Assembly (NCBI GenBank): GCA_963931865.1
Contig: OZ007508.1
Location: 19,360,762 to 19,424,761 of the forward strand
Origin: Axinella damicornis
Taxonomy: Eukaryota; Porifera; Demospongiae; Axinellida; Axinellidae
Direction of reading: 5' to 3'
DNA: 64,000 bases
This document shows positions 47,630 to 60,446 of the stretch, one piece after another; the stretch's first letter is position 1, and each line of letters opens with the position of its first letter. The translations under genes and the position numbers were made by a program. The notes under the pieces were generated by a model. It worked only from the letters and a program-made list of their open reading frames with translations, had not been told where the DNA came from and did no database searches.

Positions 47630-48195
47630 TCAGGCGTAGCCTGCGCCAACACACCCTGTACCTCTCCCCACTACTCAGGCCTAGCCTGTGACAACACACC
47701 CCGTACCTCTCTCTGATACTCAGGCCTAGCCCGCGGCAACACACCCTGTACCTCTCTCTGATACTCAGGCCTAGCCTGTGACAACACACCCCGTACCTCT
47801 CTCTGATACTCAGGCCTAGCCTGCGCCAACACACCCTGTACTTCTCTCTGATACTCAGGCCTAGCCTGTGGCACCACACCCCGTACCTCTCCCCACTACT
47901 CGGGCCTAGCCTGTGGCAACACCCCTGTACCTACTCAGGCCTAGCCTGCGCCAACACCCCTGTACCTCTCTCTGATACTCAGGCCTAGCCTGCGCCAACA
48001 CCCCTGTACCTCTCTCTGATACTCAGGCCTAGCCTGCGCCAACACCCCTGTACCTCTCTCTGATACTCAGGCCTAGCCTGTGGCAACACACCCTGTACCT
48101 CTCTCTGATACTCAGGCCTAGCCTGTGGCACCACACCCCGTACCTCTCCCCACTAATCAGGCCTAGCCTGTGGCAACACACCCTGTACCTCTCTC
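47630..48195 (-). repeat. 45-bp minisatellite, about 13 units, overlapping the RALGPS 3' end
   Basis: Units of 42-45 bases (plus strand GGCCTAGCCTGTGGCAACAC then CCTGTACCTCTCTCTGATACTCA). The unit nearest RALGPS overlaps the last coding bases: in gene orientation GAGAGAGGTACAGGGTGTG recurs in nearly every unit. Most 45-base units are open in the gene's frame ([15 protein letters not shown]); the first unit has TGATTAG in place of TGAGTATCAG and so supplies the stop. Confidence 0.9.
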
Positions 48196-51100
48196 CGTTC
48201 TCTCTCCTCCTCCTGACTGATGACCGATCTGATCTTCTCCACCCACTCCTGGACAACTGGCGCAGACTTCCCTGAGAATCTCACATGATTACCTGTACAC
48301 ATACGGGACAGTAAAGAATGTGGAAAGAAAGAGCAAAGGAGGAGGGAGGAAGAAGGAAGGTGGAAGAGATGTATGCCTTGGGGGTTCAGACCAGCCATGG
48401 TTGGCTGTGAAGGGTAGATGCACAAGATGATCCCAGACATTCGTACGTACCATTGTCATCATTCACCATGAACCGCTTGTCACTCTTGTCCACAGGATAT
48501 TTCACTCTGCATGACTTCAGCATCATCCCCTTTGCCTTCTGCCGAGACTGAGGAAACAAAGTTGGGACAATACCAGAACCCTGGCTTAATAGTAGTCTAG
48601 CCTCATTCCCAGGCCTTCTCGCCCCAGCGTTTATCGCTACAATACTAACCCCCTTGCAAGCGACAAACGCTGGGGGTGAGAAGGCCTGGGAATGAGGCTA
48701 TATGTAGTCTGGCCATGGCAAAAGGCATTCACGGAGTGGTATGGCAGGTGAGAGTTTACTCACTGTTTTTTTGGTCTTTGGTTTGGATGCGTAGAGCAGC
48801 AGGGAGGTGGGCGTCAACTGGACCCAGCAGTTAGACTGCCGTCTCAACTGTTTAACAACACAGGTACAGACATGTGAACACTACGTGCAGTGAGTGATAG
48901 TCTGAGGACCAAAGAAACTCACCGACAACGACTTCCCATTTCTTCTCAGAACTTTCCTCTTCAACAAACCTGCGGCAGGTGTGCATACACAATGCCAACA
49001 TATTCCCAGTACATGCATGTGCTTATTTCAACGCCACGAATACTAACTGACTATTAACTGCAAGTCTGTGTACCATAATCATGGTTACATATCAAGAGAC
49101 AAATGTTCCATTCAACTCACTAGTGTGGGGCTTGTTCACGCTTGCCCCAATAACGAGAGTTATAGTGATCGGCTACTTGCTAGAGATTACTGGAGATCAC
49201 TAGAGATTACTAGAGATTACTAGCTTGAGTTATGAGGGTTACTTGGTGGTGGATTTCCTACCTTCCTTGACAAGGTCAGATATCTCGAAATGTTCCAGAG
49301 AGAGCTCATCAACGTCGTCCAGTTTCTTGTACAGCTGGTCCCCCTCCTCCACTTCCTCCTCCACACTGACTAGGCTGCCGCTACTGCTGGACACTGAGGA
49401 GGCGGGCAAGAGGGGAGGATGGGAGGATAGCGGAGGGATGAGAGGAGAGGGGAGCGACAATAGGGGAGGGGAGTTCAAGTGGAGGATGAGAGGATAGGAG
49501 AGGGATGGGGGGAGGGGGGAACAAGAGGGGAGTCAAGTGGAGGGATGAGAGGATAGGGGAGGGATGAGAGGGTGGTATGATCACTTGTTACTATGGCAAC
49601 AATGGAGGGAGAGGGCCTGGAGACAAGGCTACAGTCTATGCTCACAGTTTCCCAGAGATCCGGTGGGCGTGGTTGTGCTGAAGGAGGTAAACGTGTCTTC
49701 CATGACGCTGTCATCTATCAGGTTACGAGGATGCACCGGGGTGAGTTCAGGGGAGGCTTCTTGGCTGTCATGGGAGAGAGGTAGAGGGCAGGCAGAGGAG
49801 GAGGGAAATAGAGAAAGAGAAAGGAAGTGGGTAGACGAGGAGAAAGAAAGGAGGACAAGAGAAGATAAGGAGGGAGGATGACGAGAGGAGATGCAGGGGA
49901 AAGGAGAGAGGTTTGCTTACACTCAAACAGTAGCCTACTACCCACAAGTGCCTCCAAGAAGAAAAGTGCACAAAACTTTCTGCCATAACTTTCAAATCAG
50001 AAATACATGCTATTCACTGCAAGACACACAACCATGACACCCACACGTCAGGAATTGACATACAATCAAACATAATATTATTACTCAGAGGCAGTCATAT
50101 GGGGATCCCCAGCAACCGCAATAGTCATGTGAGGATGCCTAGCAACCACAATAGCACGTTTTCTTGAGAATACCTTCCAGTTGGTGAGTGTCTAGCTGTA
50201 ATTCCAAGGACTGAGAGAACACTGTAACAGCAAACAGAACACCATAAAATTACTACACAGCATATACGACACAATCTACTAATTTATTATGGCCTAAGAC
50301 TCGTTCCCAGCTCCCCCCCATAGCACAACGAAACGAATGGTGTGGGCCTGGGAATGAGGCTGGGTATCCATAGCAACGGTACTACAGGAGCAGAGCAATG
50401 TTTGAGCTACCGTCGTCGCGTGTTATTAGGCGCATGCACCTATAACTCAACAGGAAGGAAATATGCACCTATAAGCGAGATGCACCAAATAACGAATGAC
50501 ATCGCATGCTTGAATAGGAAGTGCGCTTCAATAGCTTTTTTCCACTCCGTGGGATCGAAAATGGCAGAGTCTCTGGAAGAAGACTGCAGTGCTTAACAGC
50601 GAGTACCTGGGACGAGAGTTGAACCTGCGCCTAACAGTAAATATGCGCCTATAATTGACCTATGCCTAATAAGGCGTGACTACGGTAGTACTTTGCTAGG
50701 TATCTTGGGCTAGGAATGAGATATGAAGCTGGGATTTGCACCATTGTGATCAGCATGAATTCAGCTTTCCAATGATGTCCGTTTTGCTGTAGGTTGAATT
50801 TTGACCCAAAATCATGAAAAACCATGGATTATAGCCTTTGGTTGAGTGTGATTTTTGACAAAAATGTGACCGACATTAAAAATCATTTTCAGGACATCAT
50901 TTGAAAGCTCTTTTCATGCTGACCACAATGGCACAATCCCCAGCTTCATATCTCATTCCTACATTCTTTTCCAAGTCTGTTCTCTGATTGATCCATTTTT
51001 GGTAGAAATGATTACCCTATGGATAGGAGTGCTGTTTCTGCCAATCTTGGTTTTAATTCCAAACTGGCATGTCAATAATTGCTAGAAAATGGCTTCCTTC

Positions 51101-54100
51101 TTGTGTACAGCAATTACCGAGCGCCTGGGAACGAGGCTACGTTGCTGAATACATTCTGGTACGTTCAGCCATAGTCACAAACTCACTGTGACATAGGATT
51201 ATATGGGCTCACTTGTTTCCAAGGCTTTGAGACTTGAGGTGACCTCGCTGCTTCCTGAGCCTGAGGTTCGGGGACATATGGGGCTTTCTGAACAGGGGTT
51301 CTGGGTGCAGGGGGAGGAATTCCGGCAGCTTCCTCGCTTCCGATGCATCATTATCCGGCAGTGACTTCCTTCTCTTCTCGGATGCAGACCGTGAGGGAGG
51401 TCTGCTACCTCCACTGCCACTACTGGAAAAAGATGAACCTCTTGACGTCGGTAAAGTTGAAGTCTTTTTGCTTCTCGAGGTCGAGGGGCTGCTTTCTACT
51501 GTGACTTGAATCCGATGTTCACTTAGAGAAGGATAGGATGGCCGTGAATAGCTAGTTGAGGTGAGCTTCCTGTCAATCTGAGGGCTGCTGTGCCGGGTGA
51601 TGAGCTCCCGGTGTGGGGGTTGTGGAGTCCAGACCTTGGGATCAGAATGGGACCCAACAGTGCTCAATGAGTCCACAGAATTGGAACTGAACGGGGTTAA
51701 GAGATCTTCGTGGCTTTTTGATGTTCGAAGCTGTGACTTGGCCTTGTGTCCTGCAGATTTGACATCCTTTCCCGGTCTGATGGCTACAGGGTCCGGCTCA
51801 CGTCTTAGTGAAAGCCTAGGAAGGGGGAAGGAGGAGACGAAGGAACAATTGGAGGGAGAGGAATGGACGGAGAGAGAGAGAGGTGGAAAGAGGAGAGACA
51901 GAGGGGGAGGGGGTTGGTGGACGGAGGGAGAGGGAACACAGAGGGGTGGTGAAGGGGAGGTGGAAGAGGAAGAACGGGGGGGGGGGGGGAGAGGAAGGAT
52001 TCTCACTTGTAGTTGTCATCCTCAAAGAACTTCTGCAGCTCGTCAATGTAGCGAATATGCATCAAGTACTTCTGAATGGGCTCCTCCGGAATCAAACCAT
52101 CTGCGTACAAGCATTCCAATTAATACACACCAACCAGCACAGCCATGTACATCACAAAATATGGAGTTGTGATTCTTGGAAATTTAACTCGACTCCATCA
52201 TGCTCTAGGAGGGTGGAGCCTAAACACATGCTGAGGAATAGCGACACATTTGCAAAAAGGCTGTACAACAGTACCACCCAAATATAGTTAATGGCAAAAT
52301 TCTGCAACTGGCAGACCCTAAATAAACGTTGTTGTTAGCGTTGCTATGGTAACAATGCTTCTTTGTAACCATGGGTTGCCATGCTGCGTGTTTGCGTATG
52401 CACGTACTGCAGGGCTCACCATATGTTGAATTCTGGCAGTATGCGATCATGTTCATTACAGTATCAACCTACAGGAAGGACCACAGTGATGTCATCACAG
52501 GTAGTTTCTCAAGAGCCTATGCCACTGTCTGTCTCGCTATCTAGTGCTTCACAACCACTCCATACCTTCCTCTCTCCCCCTCCTCCCCTCTCATCTCCCC
52601 CCTCTCCCTCCTCACCTCTCCCCCTCCCCTATCACCTCTCCCCATCCCCTCTCTCCCTCCTCCCCTTTCACCTCTCCCCCTCCTCCCCTCTTGCCTCTCC
52701 CCATCCTCCCCTCTCACTTCTCCCCTCTCACCTCTCCCCCTCCTTCCCTCACTTCTCCCCCTCCTCCCCTCTCACCTCTCCCCCTCCTTCCCTCTCACCT
52801 CTCTCCCTCCTCCCCCTCCTCCCCTCTCTCTCCTCCCTCCCCTCCTCCCCCCCTCTGATCCATTCTCACCTCTTCCCCACTCTCACCACTCCCCCTCCTC
52901 CCCTCTCACTTCTCCCCCTCCTCCCTCTCCCCCTCTCACTGACCTGTGCTGAGTGCCCTCGTGGGCTAAGAATGTGCAGAAAACTCAAATCTGTCAAGTA
53001 CATCCCTGCAGCAAAGCAATCCATAGTAGTAATCCATAGTATTCTCTAGTAATCCATAGTAATCTCTGGTAATCTCCAGTATTCTCTAGTAATCCCCAGT
53101 GTATCATAATATCGGCCAATCTCATTACTGGTACCTCACTAGTGTACGCAGCTTCCCTCCCTCCCCCGGCCCGGCTAGGTGAGATGTCGTACGTACCTAA
53201 GTGAGGGATGCAGGGGAGCTTTGCCGCGTTCATGTGGTCTCTCAAAGTTTTCCTGCAAATAAATCAAAAGAACATTAGGTGTGGTGGCTGGGGGCCTCCA
53301 CTCCACCAACGTATACTAGGAAATTTTGGTGACGGTTTTAATTTAGATTATCAGATGATCACTACCATAGCAAATTACTTCACAGGCCCCTAATCATAAT
53401 ATTATGGTCGTTGCCTTGGCATCAGACAGCTGAGCTCTGCAGTATGCTGTGGGACATATCACCCCTCACAGACATAACGTCAGTGGTACCTGTTATTCTC
53501 ATCTGACAAGAAGTCTCCCAGTTTTTCAAAGGTTGCCCTCTCCTTCTTGGGAACACTCTTCCACGTCTGTGCAAGCCTATAAATGGGTGCACTCTGGAGA
53601 GCGGAGACAACTGCCTTCAGGCTGTGGAGGTTGTTCAGATCAGAGAGTTTCTGGGGAGGGAGGGAGGGAGGGAGAGGGGAGGTGAGGGAGGGAGACGAGG
53701 GAGATGGGGGAGGGATGGAGAGGGAGGGGGAGGGTAGAGGGAGCAGGGAGATGATATTGTTACTGGCTTGCTACTGAGCTTCACACATTGCGTTGCTATG
53801 GCAATAAATACCTTGGCTATCTTGATAAACTGTGTCAAGACTTCTGCTCTGATTCTAGGGTTCTCCTCATTAAGAATTTCTCTCACTACCCAGAAGCTTG
53901 TCTGCAATGAAGATGAGGAGAGGGTGAGAAGTGAAGGGAGAGGAGTGGAGGAAGAGGAGGTAAGAAGAGGGAGGGAAGGAGAGGGAGGGAGGGAGAGGGA
54001 GGGAGGGGTGGAGGGAGGGAGGGAGAGGGAGGGAAGGAGAGGGAGGGAAGGAGAGGGAGGGAAGGAAAGGGACGAAAATGAACTGGGAACTGTGAGACGC

Positions 54101-55559
54101 TGGATCAAGTGCTGGGGTACAACGTGCTCACGTGGTTGAACTTTCTAGTGAAGGCCACGATGTTGGGAGCCAGGTGCAACTTCTCTTTCTTTGTCCAGTT
54201 GCAATTAGTGAACTCCTGCAAGCCATGTGATATGAATCACGAATAGGATTACTAGAGATTACTATGGATTACTATGGATTACTAGGCATTACCCAGCAGT
54301 ATATTCCTACCTCCATTCTGATGGCTTTGAACAGTGGGAGGTCTATCAGTGTCAGCTGGGCCTGCAGGATGAAACTATGCTCAGCTAAATTTCACCACTC
54401 TGAGTGTTGTGTACTGATACAAGAGACCAGAACAGTGACAGTCATGTTCGCGGGAGGGATGACAATTTGATACCCTCCTGATCCAAATGTCATCCTCACA
54501 TTGGCAACCAAATGACTGCTACGACACACACTCGGGCTCCTATCAACTCTGCCTAAAGCCTTACCTTGTTTGCAGCATGCTATTGTAAGTTCCTCATCGT
54601 AGGACCCTTTGGAGGTGCACTAGGGAGGCAGTTTCATTACAATGGTTTCTAGTACAAATCACTACCATAACAGTACAAATCACTACAAGGAACAGTACCT
54701 TCCTAACATCAGAAACGGTCAGGCAGATCAACTGACAGTTCTCCATCGTGTACGTTTTATAAGCTTGAAGCTCCACCCACAGGAGATAAAGCTCCACCCA
54801 TGGGAGATAAAGCTCCACCCACAGGAAATTACTAGTGCTAATGACCAGGAATAAGCAACGTTACTGGCAGCACACTGCAAGTGTGTTCTACCCACTACAC
54901 AAAGTACTGCTAAACTTGAGACCTTTATCGGAGGACGACCAGTGTTAGCCTCGCTCCCAGGCCCCACTTTGGACGGGGCCTGGGAACGAGGCTGTACCAG
55001 TGTCACATACTCTGAGCAAGTGAATGGTTACTTGCGGTCTTGATATTAGCTTCATCTCCCTTTTTCTCCAGCTCTGCTTTCTTAGCCACATACGTGACCT
55101 TTGAACCGAGCTTTTCTTTACGAAGTTCAAAGGTCAAGTCTGTGGTCAACAAAGCAGAGCGACCTACCGCAGTATGACCTACCGCTATCTTCTCTGGTTG
55201 GATCTTCCTGATGTCAAAGAGCACCGCATCGTAGCTCCTAGTACGGTAGAGTGCAGGGCTTTCTGGTTCATCACTGTCTGTTTGGAGGACACCATCAGAC
55301 TGTAAGGGAGGGGAGGAGGCAGGGGGAATAGGGGGAAACACACACTCTCTCTCTTACACACACACACACAACGTTCACATTGGGTAAGAGGAAAGGGAGG
55401 AAAACTCACACACACACTCACACTCACATTGGGTATTGTGCTGGGTGGAGAGGTTGGGATGCTTCCATTGATGATCACCTGCCCATTGACAGGATGCAGA
55501 AGTAGATCAGAAGAGGTGAGGGCGTCCACGTTGAATATCCTCTTAGGAGCGAAAGACAT
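48153..55559 (-). CDS. RALGPS: RALGPS homologue: RalGEF with CDC25 and PH domains
   Basis: Guanine nucleotide exchange factor for Ral GTPases, membrane-targeted by a PH domain. Eighteen exons on the minus strand: 55428-55559, 55183-55299, 54311-54361, 54132-54215, 53812-53901, 53490-53650, 53197-53252, 52944-53005, 52420-52468, 52007-52100, 51213-51815, 50174-50191, 49646-49764, 49262-49393, 48923-48969, 48764-48847, 48451-48547, 48153-48292; 2136 nt, 711 residues (human 557-583). Catalytic CDC25 homology about 65-300: [115 protein letters not shown] Ser-rich linker (exon 51213-51815) and acidic stretch follow. The PH domain about 590-700 includes [34 protein letters not shown] and a final helix [20 protein letters not shown]. 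The last residues and stop lie in the first unit of a 45-bp minisatellite. The 18-nt exon is least certain. Confidence 0.9.
48598..48700. mobile_element. Palindromic TAGCCTCGTTCCCAGGC element, type copy
   Basis: A complete 103-base near-perfect palindrome: TAGCCTCATTCCCAGGCCTT, a stem with CCAGCGTTTATCGCT, a short loop, then the complement ending AAGGCCTGGGAATGAGGCTA. TA at both edges suits a Tc1/mariner-type target. Other copies or halves: 10278-10334, 12232-12344, 13394-13427, 17896-17969, 20419-20523, 22687-23042 (split), 23921-23957, 24125-24171, 27151-27184, 28738-28772, 30220-30302, 32027-32089, 36314-36348, 39088-39201, 41573-41690, 43782-43812, 45669-45705, 50297-50361, 54947-54993, 58385-58436, 60820-60890. 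Confidence 0.85.
50709..50972. mobile_element. Palindromic MITE in RALGPS intron 11
   Basis: Inverted arms of about 80 bases with GGAATGAGATATGAAGCTGG at the left and its complement at the right, flanking an AT-rich centre with its own inverted repeat. Confidence 0.7.
52555..52935 (+). repeat. Polypyrimidine (CCCCTCTCACCTCT) tract in RALGPS intron 8
   Basis: About 380 bases of C/T on the plus strand, hence purine-rich in the RALGPS transcript and adjoining the donor of exon 52944-53005. It is the exception to the pyrimidine-sense orientation of the other tracts. Confidence 0.9.
53905..54075 (+). repeat. Polypurine tract upstream of RALGPS exon 5 acceptor
   Basis: GAGGGAGGGA-type repeats, pyrimidine-rich in the transcript and close to the 3' splice site at 53902. 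Similar shorter tracts abut acceptors at 53651, 51816, 49765 and 49394. Confidence 0.88.
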
Positions 55560-55679
55560 CTCTCAGGGGCAGGCACAACGTGTAGTGATGTCAGCTGCTC
55601 AGTGGCTCGAGGGGAGGAACATGGCTGCTTTACTGGATGAACACACAGAGTTTTAGTGTCACTGATAGTTCCTAGGTAC

Positions 55680-56025
55680 ACCTGTAGCTGTGAGGGACGG
55701 AGGGAGGGAGGGAGAGGGGGACAGAGGGAGGGAAGGAGGGAGGGACGGAGGGAGGGAGGGAGAGGGGAAAGGAGGGAGGGAGGAAGCACGGAGGGATGGA
55801 GGGAGGGAGGAGGCACGGAGGGATGGAGGAGGCACGGAGGGACGGACGGAGGGACAGACGGAGGGACGGAGGGAGAGAGAGGGGAAAGGAAGGAGGGTGG
55901 AGGCACGGAGGACGGACGAAGGGACAGACGGAGGGACGGACAGAGGGATTGACGGAGGGACGGACAGAGGGATTGACGGAGGGACGGACAGAGGGGCAGA
56001 CAGAGGGAGGGAAAGGAAAGAATTG
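55680..56025 (+). repeat. Purine-rich (GGGACGGA) minisatellite upstream of RALGPS
   Basis: GGGA-rich repeats changing into GGACGGACAGAGGGATTGAC units. It lies 120-470 bases upstream of the RALGPS ATG; a 5'UTR intron may contain it, but no 5' exon was identified. Confidence 0.85.
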
Positions 56026-58861
56026 AGATGGCATGTTTGCTAGTAAACACATGATCTCAAGAGGTCACTCCACTAGCCATTGTTGATACAAGGTGACATC
56101 ATAGATAGAGTGCTGACACGAAACCTAACAACACATCACATGCTGCAGAATCAACAAAAGGTGTCATGTGAGTGGTGAGCATCGGGCTTGGAGTTCTATT
56201 TTACATATGGGGGAAAAATGACCAGCACAAGGTCAGGCAGTGATCACACATGCCTCACATTCCTGGTATTGTGGTGCACAGTTTCAAGGGTGTCCTTACT
56301 AAGTCTCCATCCTGGATTGTTGTTATAGTGCCCTGTGTAATGCACACTTCTGGGTACGCAACACAGAGGCCGTGTGTGTGTGTGTGTCATGTATGATACA
56401 CACAGCTAGGTATGTACCAGAGGCCATGTGCTCCAGCAACTAACCCAGAGAACGAACTGTATGCCAACTAGCTGTACACCGTCCCATACTCTCCCGTCCC
56501 ATACTCTCCCGCGCACTGTTCCTGGAGGTGTTTCAGGAAACAAGTACCCCCTCAGCCTCAGCACTGCAAAGGAGGTCTTGTTCACCTGATAGACTGAAGG
56601 CTCCCACAAAGACGCTGTCCACAGAGGGGCTTAAATTTACAGAAGAGTTGTAAATTGGGGAAGCCAACCTGTCCATACACAAGTACCAACAAGTATGGTT
56701 ACTATACAGCAGTTGCTGAAGCCAGTGAGGCCCAGACAGTGGGTCAGGAGCAGATGGTGCTCTGGAGTACAAGGTGAAGCCACTGGGGTGAGGTCCAGTG
56801 TGGGCAAGGGACACTGTAGTTTACTAGTTCCAGGGAAGTGTGTGGAGATTTCCCCCATTCACCACATGGATGACTGACCAGACACATCAGATAACCAATC
56901 CGTATGGGAACACTAGGCAGAGTTAAGCCCCACAGCCACTAGAACGTGAAATAAGATTACAGCAGAAGGTACCTGCACGTTGTAGTCCGTCACATAGGTC
57001 GCCAATTGGCCTGTGTATTGTGTGATGTCAAGATAATTAATACCGCAAAGCACACATTAGCTCACAACTAAGCCACCCCCACATCGCTATGGTAATGGCA
57101 CAGAAGCCATAGTAACTAATTAGTAATTTCCAAGCTATGACACCTGCTTCCTGTTATCAGCATTTTGGTCACTAAGCAACCAATAGAAGTGGATAGGGTA
57201 TGTACTTTGACCTCATTGTGAAAACTTAGTGTGATCACAATCTTGAAGGTGTCATCATAATAGCAAGACTGCACAATGGTAGTATTCTAAACGAACCTAC
57301 TTGAACCTCGAGGGGGGTTAACCACTAGCACGCCAGTCATACCTTCCACGCATGACTCATCGTCACTGCACTGCACTGAATGTGATTTGACTACTAGAAT
57401 CGTGAATCACAGCCTCACATTCAGGTCAGGAGGGCGTGAACTGTTTACAAATTCTTGAGTGCAAAGGGTTGAAAGTTAACTGACCAAAACGACCACAAGT
57501 ACAGTAGCTAGCTACGTAAGAGCATTGTAACCCAAACACTGCGGTTACCATCAACGACAGACGGCAATTCAGGCGCAAAGTGCTGTTGGACTGGTAAGGT
57601 GAGTTTGTTTTGAGCATGCAATTAATTAAATACACAAGTTGCATACACATCACGCTATGTTACGTACACACAATAAAGCAAGTACACAATTTGCTATCAA
57701 AACCCAGAAACGTACTGTATTCACTACACAATCAAACCAGTCTGCAGGATCTACACCACCTGAACCATGTGATTTAACCACTGAAGATTTGCCTCCAGAG
57801 AAAAAAATCTGTTCTCAGAGGGAACATTAATCCATGAAAGATAATAAGATAACGAGACCCAACGTTAAATGTGGCAAGGACAAGGTTTACTGTTTCTAGC
57901 CTCGTTCCCAGGCCTTTCCCACCTCCATGTCTCGCTTGCGGCAAGAAATACGACCTCTGCACGGACAGCTGCCTTAGGTGAAGTTACCTGACTGCGTAGT
58001 ATACCATGTCACATGATTGAAAAGTGCTTACTGGCCAATCACATCCTGGTCTCAGGAGTGCCATTAAGCCTTCCGGACTTGTACATGTATCAAGATTCTT
58101 TAGTCGTTGCCCAGGAAGTGAAAACAGCCAATTTGCTGTGGCATAAGTCAGACACGCCACACAGCTCAGAGCACTGGTGCCTAAATATCCACCTTGATAC
58201 AGTTGTATCTCTCGGCTGTGCCTCAAGTAAACTGCGTCCACAGAGGATATATCGCACATCCTCCTCTGAGATGCAGTCTATATATCCTTGCCTGTCCGGA
58301 AGCAGGATAACGGCAGCTGCAGAATCCTGGGAGGTGTGAAGAGCTGGGCACCAGAGGAGTAATAGCACAGTGCTGGCGTGCATAGCCTCGTTCCCAGGCT
58401 CTCGTTCTCGAGAACAAGAGCCTGGGAACGAGGCTAGGCTGTGCACGAGGTAGCACTTTTCTCTTCAATTTTAATGTTTGGAAAACGGTGCGTGTAGGTT
58501 GACAATCTTTCTGAATCATGTTTCCAGGAACTGAAAATTTGTAAATGGTTCTTCACCATATTTTACTTCCAACATTTTTTAAAAATACTAAAACTGTCTT
58601 CGTTGTATGCCACGTTGAAGACAGTGAAAGTGCTGTCAAACGAAATAACAACACCAAGAACTGACTTGATTCGTGTTTGCGTTTGTCCACCCACTGTCTA
58701 ACCAGACCACTGTCTAACCAGACCACCAGCCAAAAGAGATGTACACAGTGATCACATGTTAGCTGGGATCAGGTGAGGGGTAAGTAGTAAGTGGATAAGT
58801 GTGACCACATGTTGTCCTGCCAACCAGAGTGGGTGGACCAGGGACAGAGCAGGAGTCCCCA

Positions 58862-59010
58862 GGGGCTCAAAGGATCAGCGTATCAAACATTATCATTGCT
58901 CAAAGGATCAGTGTATCCATCAGGCAAACGCTATCATTGGTCAAGATCAGTGTATCTACAGGGTCAAAGGATCAGGGTATGGGTGGGGGGGGGGGGTCAA
59001 AGGATCCGGT
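58862..59010 (+). repeat. Degenerate TCAAAGGATCAGTGTATC repeat
   Basis: Five diverged copies of CAAAGGATCAGTGTATC with variable spacing; intergenic. Confidence 0.7.
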
Positions 59011-59879
59011 ATGGGTTGCATAAGAGTCAAGTGACTGTTGGTCCAAATATTACATACCACTGACTCATAATGCAATATCCAATATACCTCACAAGTACAT
59101 TCCAACTGTGTTGAACGGCTTCCTGTATTAAAATACCTGACGTTCTCTCTGGAAACAAGAAAGCCAATCTCAGCATAGAATATGCATCTCCAAATTGCCA
59201 GTCACCACTGCGACTAACGTAAGAGTGGTTTAGCCTTTTTCTCTCAGTGTGATTGGAATACGAATGTCATACAGTCGCACTTTATTTCAGCAGAAAGCTT
59301 AGACGGCTTTCTATAGACATTACGTTCGGCATTTACTGAGGAAACCAGCTATGACGGCAAACAGCCACCTGCTAATACCTTTGGTCTAGGTCTCATACTT
59401 CAAACATGAAGGCTAGTACAAACCAAGTGGCAGTGAGGCATCCGACGTGCAAGTCCGTCCTTCTAGTCGGCTGCTTCAAACTCACTGCAAAGACAACAAC
59501 TCACAAGTCACAACAACATTAGCGATGATGTAATCTACACTATGCCAGAGACGGCGGGGTAGTTCCTCTGTCAGTGAAAATCACAAACAAGACCAAATTC
59601 AACAGGAAACAAGACAACGCTCTCTAGTGCAGGGCATGACTGTACAATGGAACTTCTATAATTGCCGAGCGCATTAGCGCGAGGCTCTGAATGGGGGATC
59701 TATTTCTCACTATATACGTATGTACGTACGTGCGTACGTACCGGAATATGTCACGCTCAGGAATGTTGATAGGAATGTTGTGGGTTTCCTGCCGGCCAGC
59801 TGAGTTTTATTTGCTGCGAGGGCTCGATGTTGCGAGAACTACAACCTTGAGAAACAGATCAGTGGACGAGCGCGCGGTG

Positions 59880-60243
59880 CTCCAGGGCTTGCAGAGTTGG
59901 AGCAGCTACATACGGAGTCAAACAGTCAGCGCAGTCGACATCTGTTATACCGCAACTCCACAATAGTCTCGCATAGCCAGAGGCTAAGGTACAAGCGAGC
60001 GGGGCCTTCAGGGCTTGCAGAGCTAGAGCAGCTACATGTGGAGTCGAACAGTGAGTGTAATCGACATGTTTATCTCAGCTCCACACTCGCAAATTCACTC
60101 TTAGCTATTATATCATACTCATAAGCACGTGGCCAGGCTGCGCATGCGGCCGCGGCGTGCGCGCGAGGCAATTATGCGGATACGTATTCCTAGTAAAGCT
60201 CTCTACGAGGCAATTATGCGGATACGTATTCCTAGTAAAGCTC
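59880..60243 (+). repeat. Two tandem duplications
   Basis: A block of about 105 bases (GGCTTGCAGAGTTGGAGCAG and so on) occurs twice (about 59886 and 60010), followed by two copies of a 42-base block with CGAGGCAATTATGCGGATAC (60161-60203, 60205-60246). Confidence 0.75.
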
Positions 60244-60265
60244 TCTAGTGCAGGGCATAGTCATA

Positions 60266-60446
60266 CAGTGGAACCACTATGATCAGGACACCATTCGGGG
60301 ACAATATAAATTCAGGAGTTTTTTTTTCCCCTGTAGAGAGGTTGTCCTCTTTTCGGAGGTTCCAAAGCAATCATTTGGGACCTTAAATGGTCCTTTGTAG
60401 AGAGGTCTATTATGCTGTGTCCAGCCCAATATCGGAGGTACCACTG
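60266..60446. mobile_element. 181-bp pogo/Tc1-like MITE
   Basis: Ends CAGTGGAACC and GGTACCACTG are near-inverted repeats, with TA on both sides (60264-60265, 60447-60448), the Tc1/mariner target. No coding capacity. Confidence 0.65.

Noticed and set aside
55656..56052. Arg/Gly/Thr-rich open frames upstream of RALGPS
   Set aside because: Translations of the GGGACGGA minisatellite on both strands.
59691..60124. Open frames at 59691-59966 and 59897-60124
   Set aside because: They coincide with a tandemly duplicated intergenic block and show no recognisable protein features.
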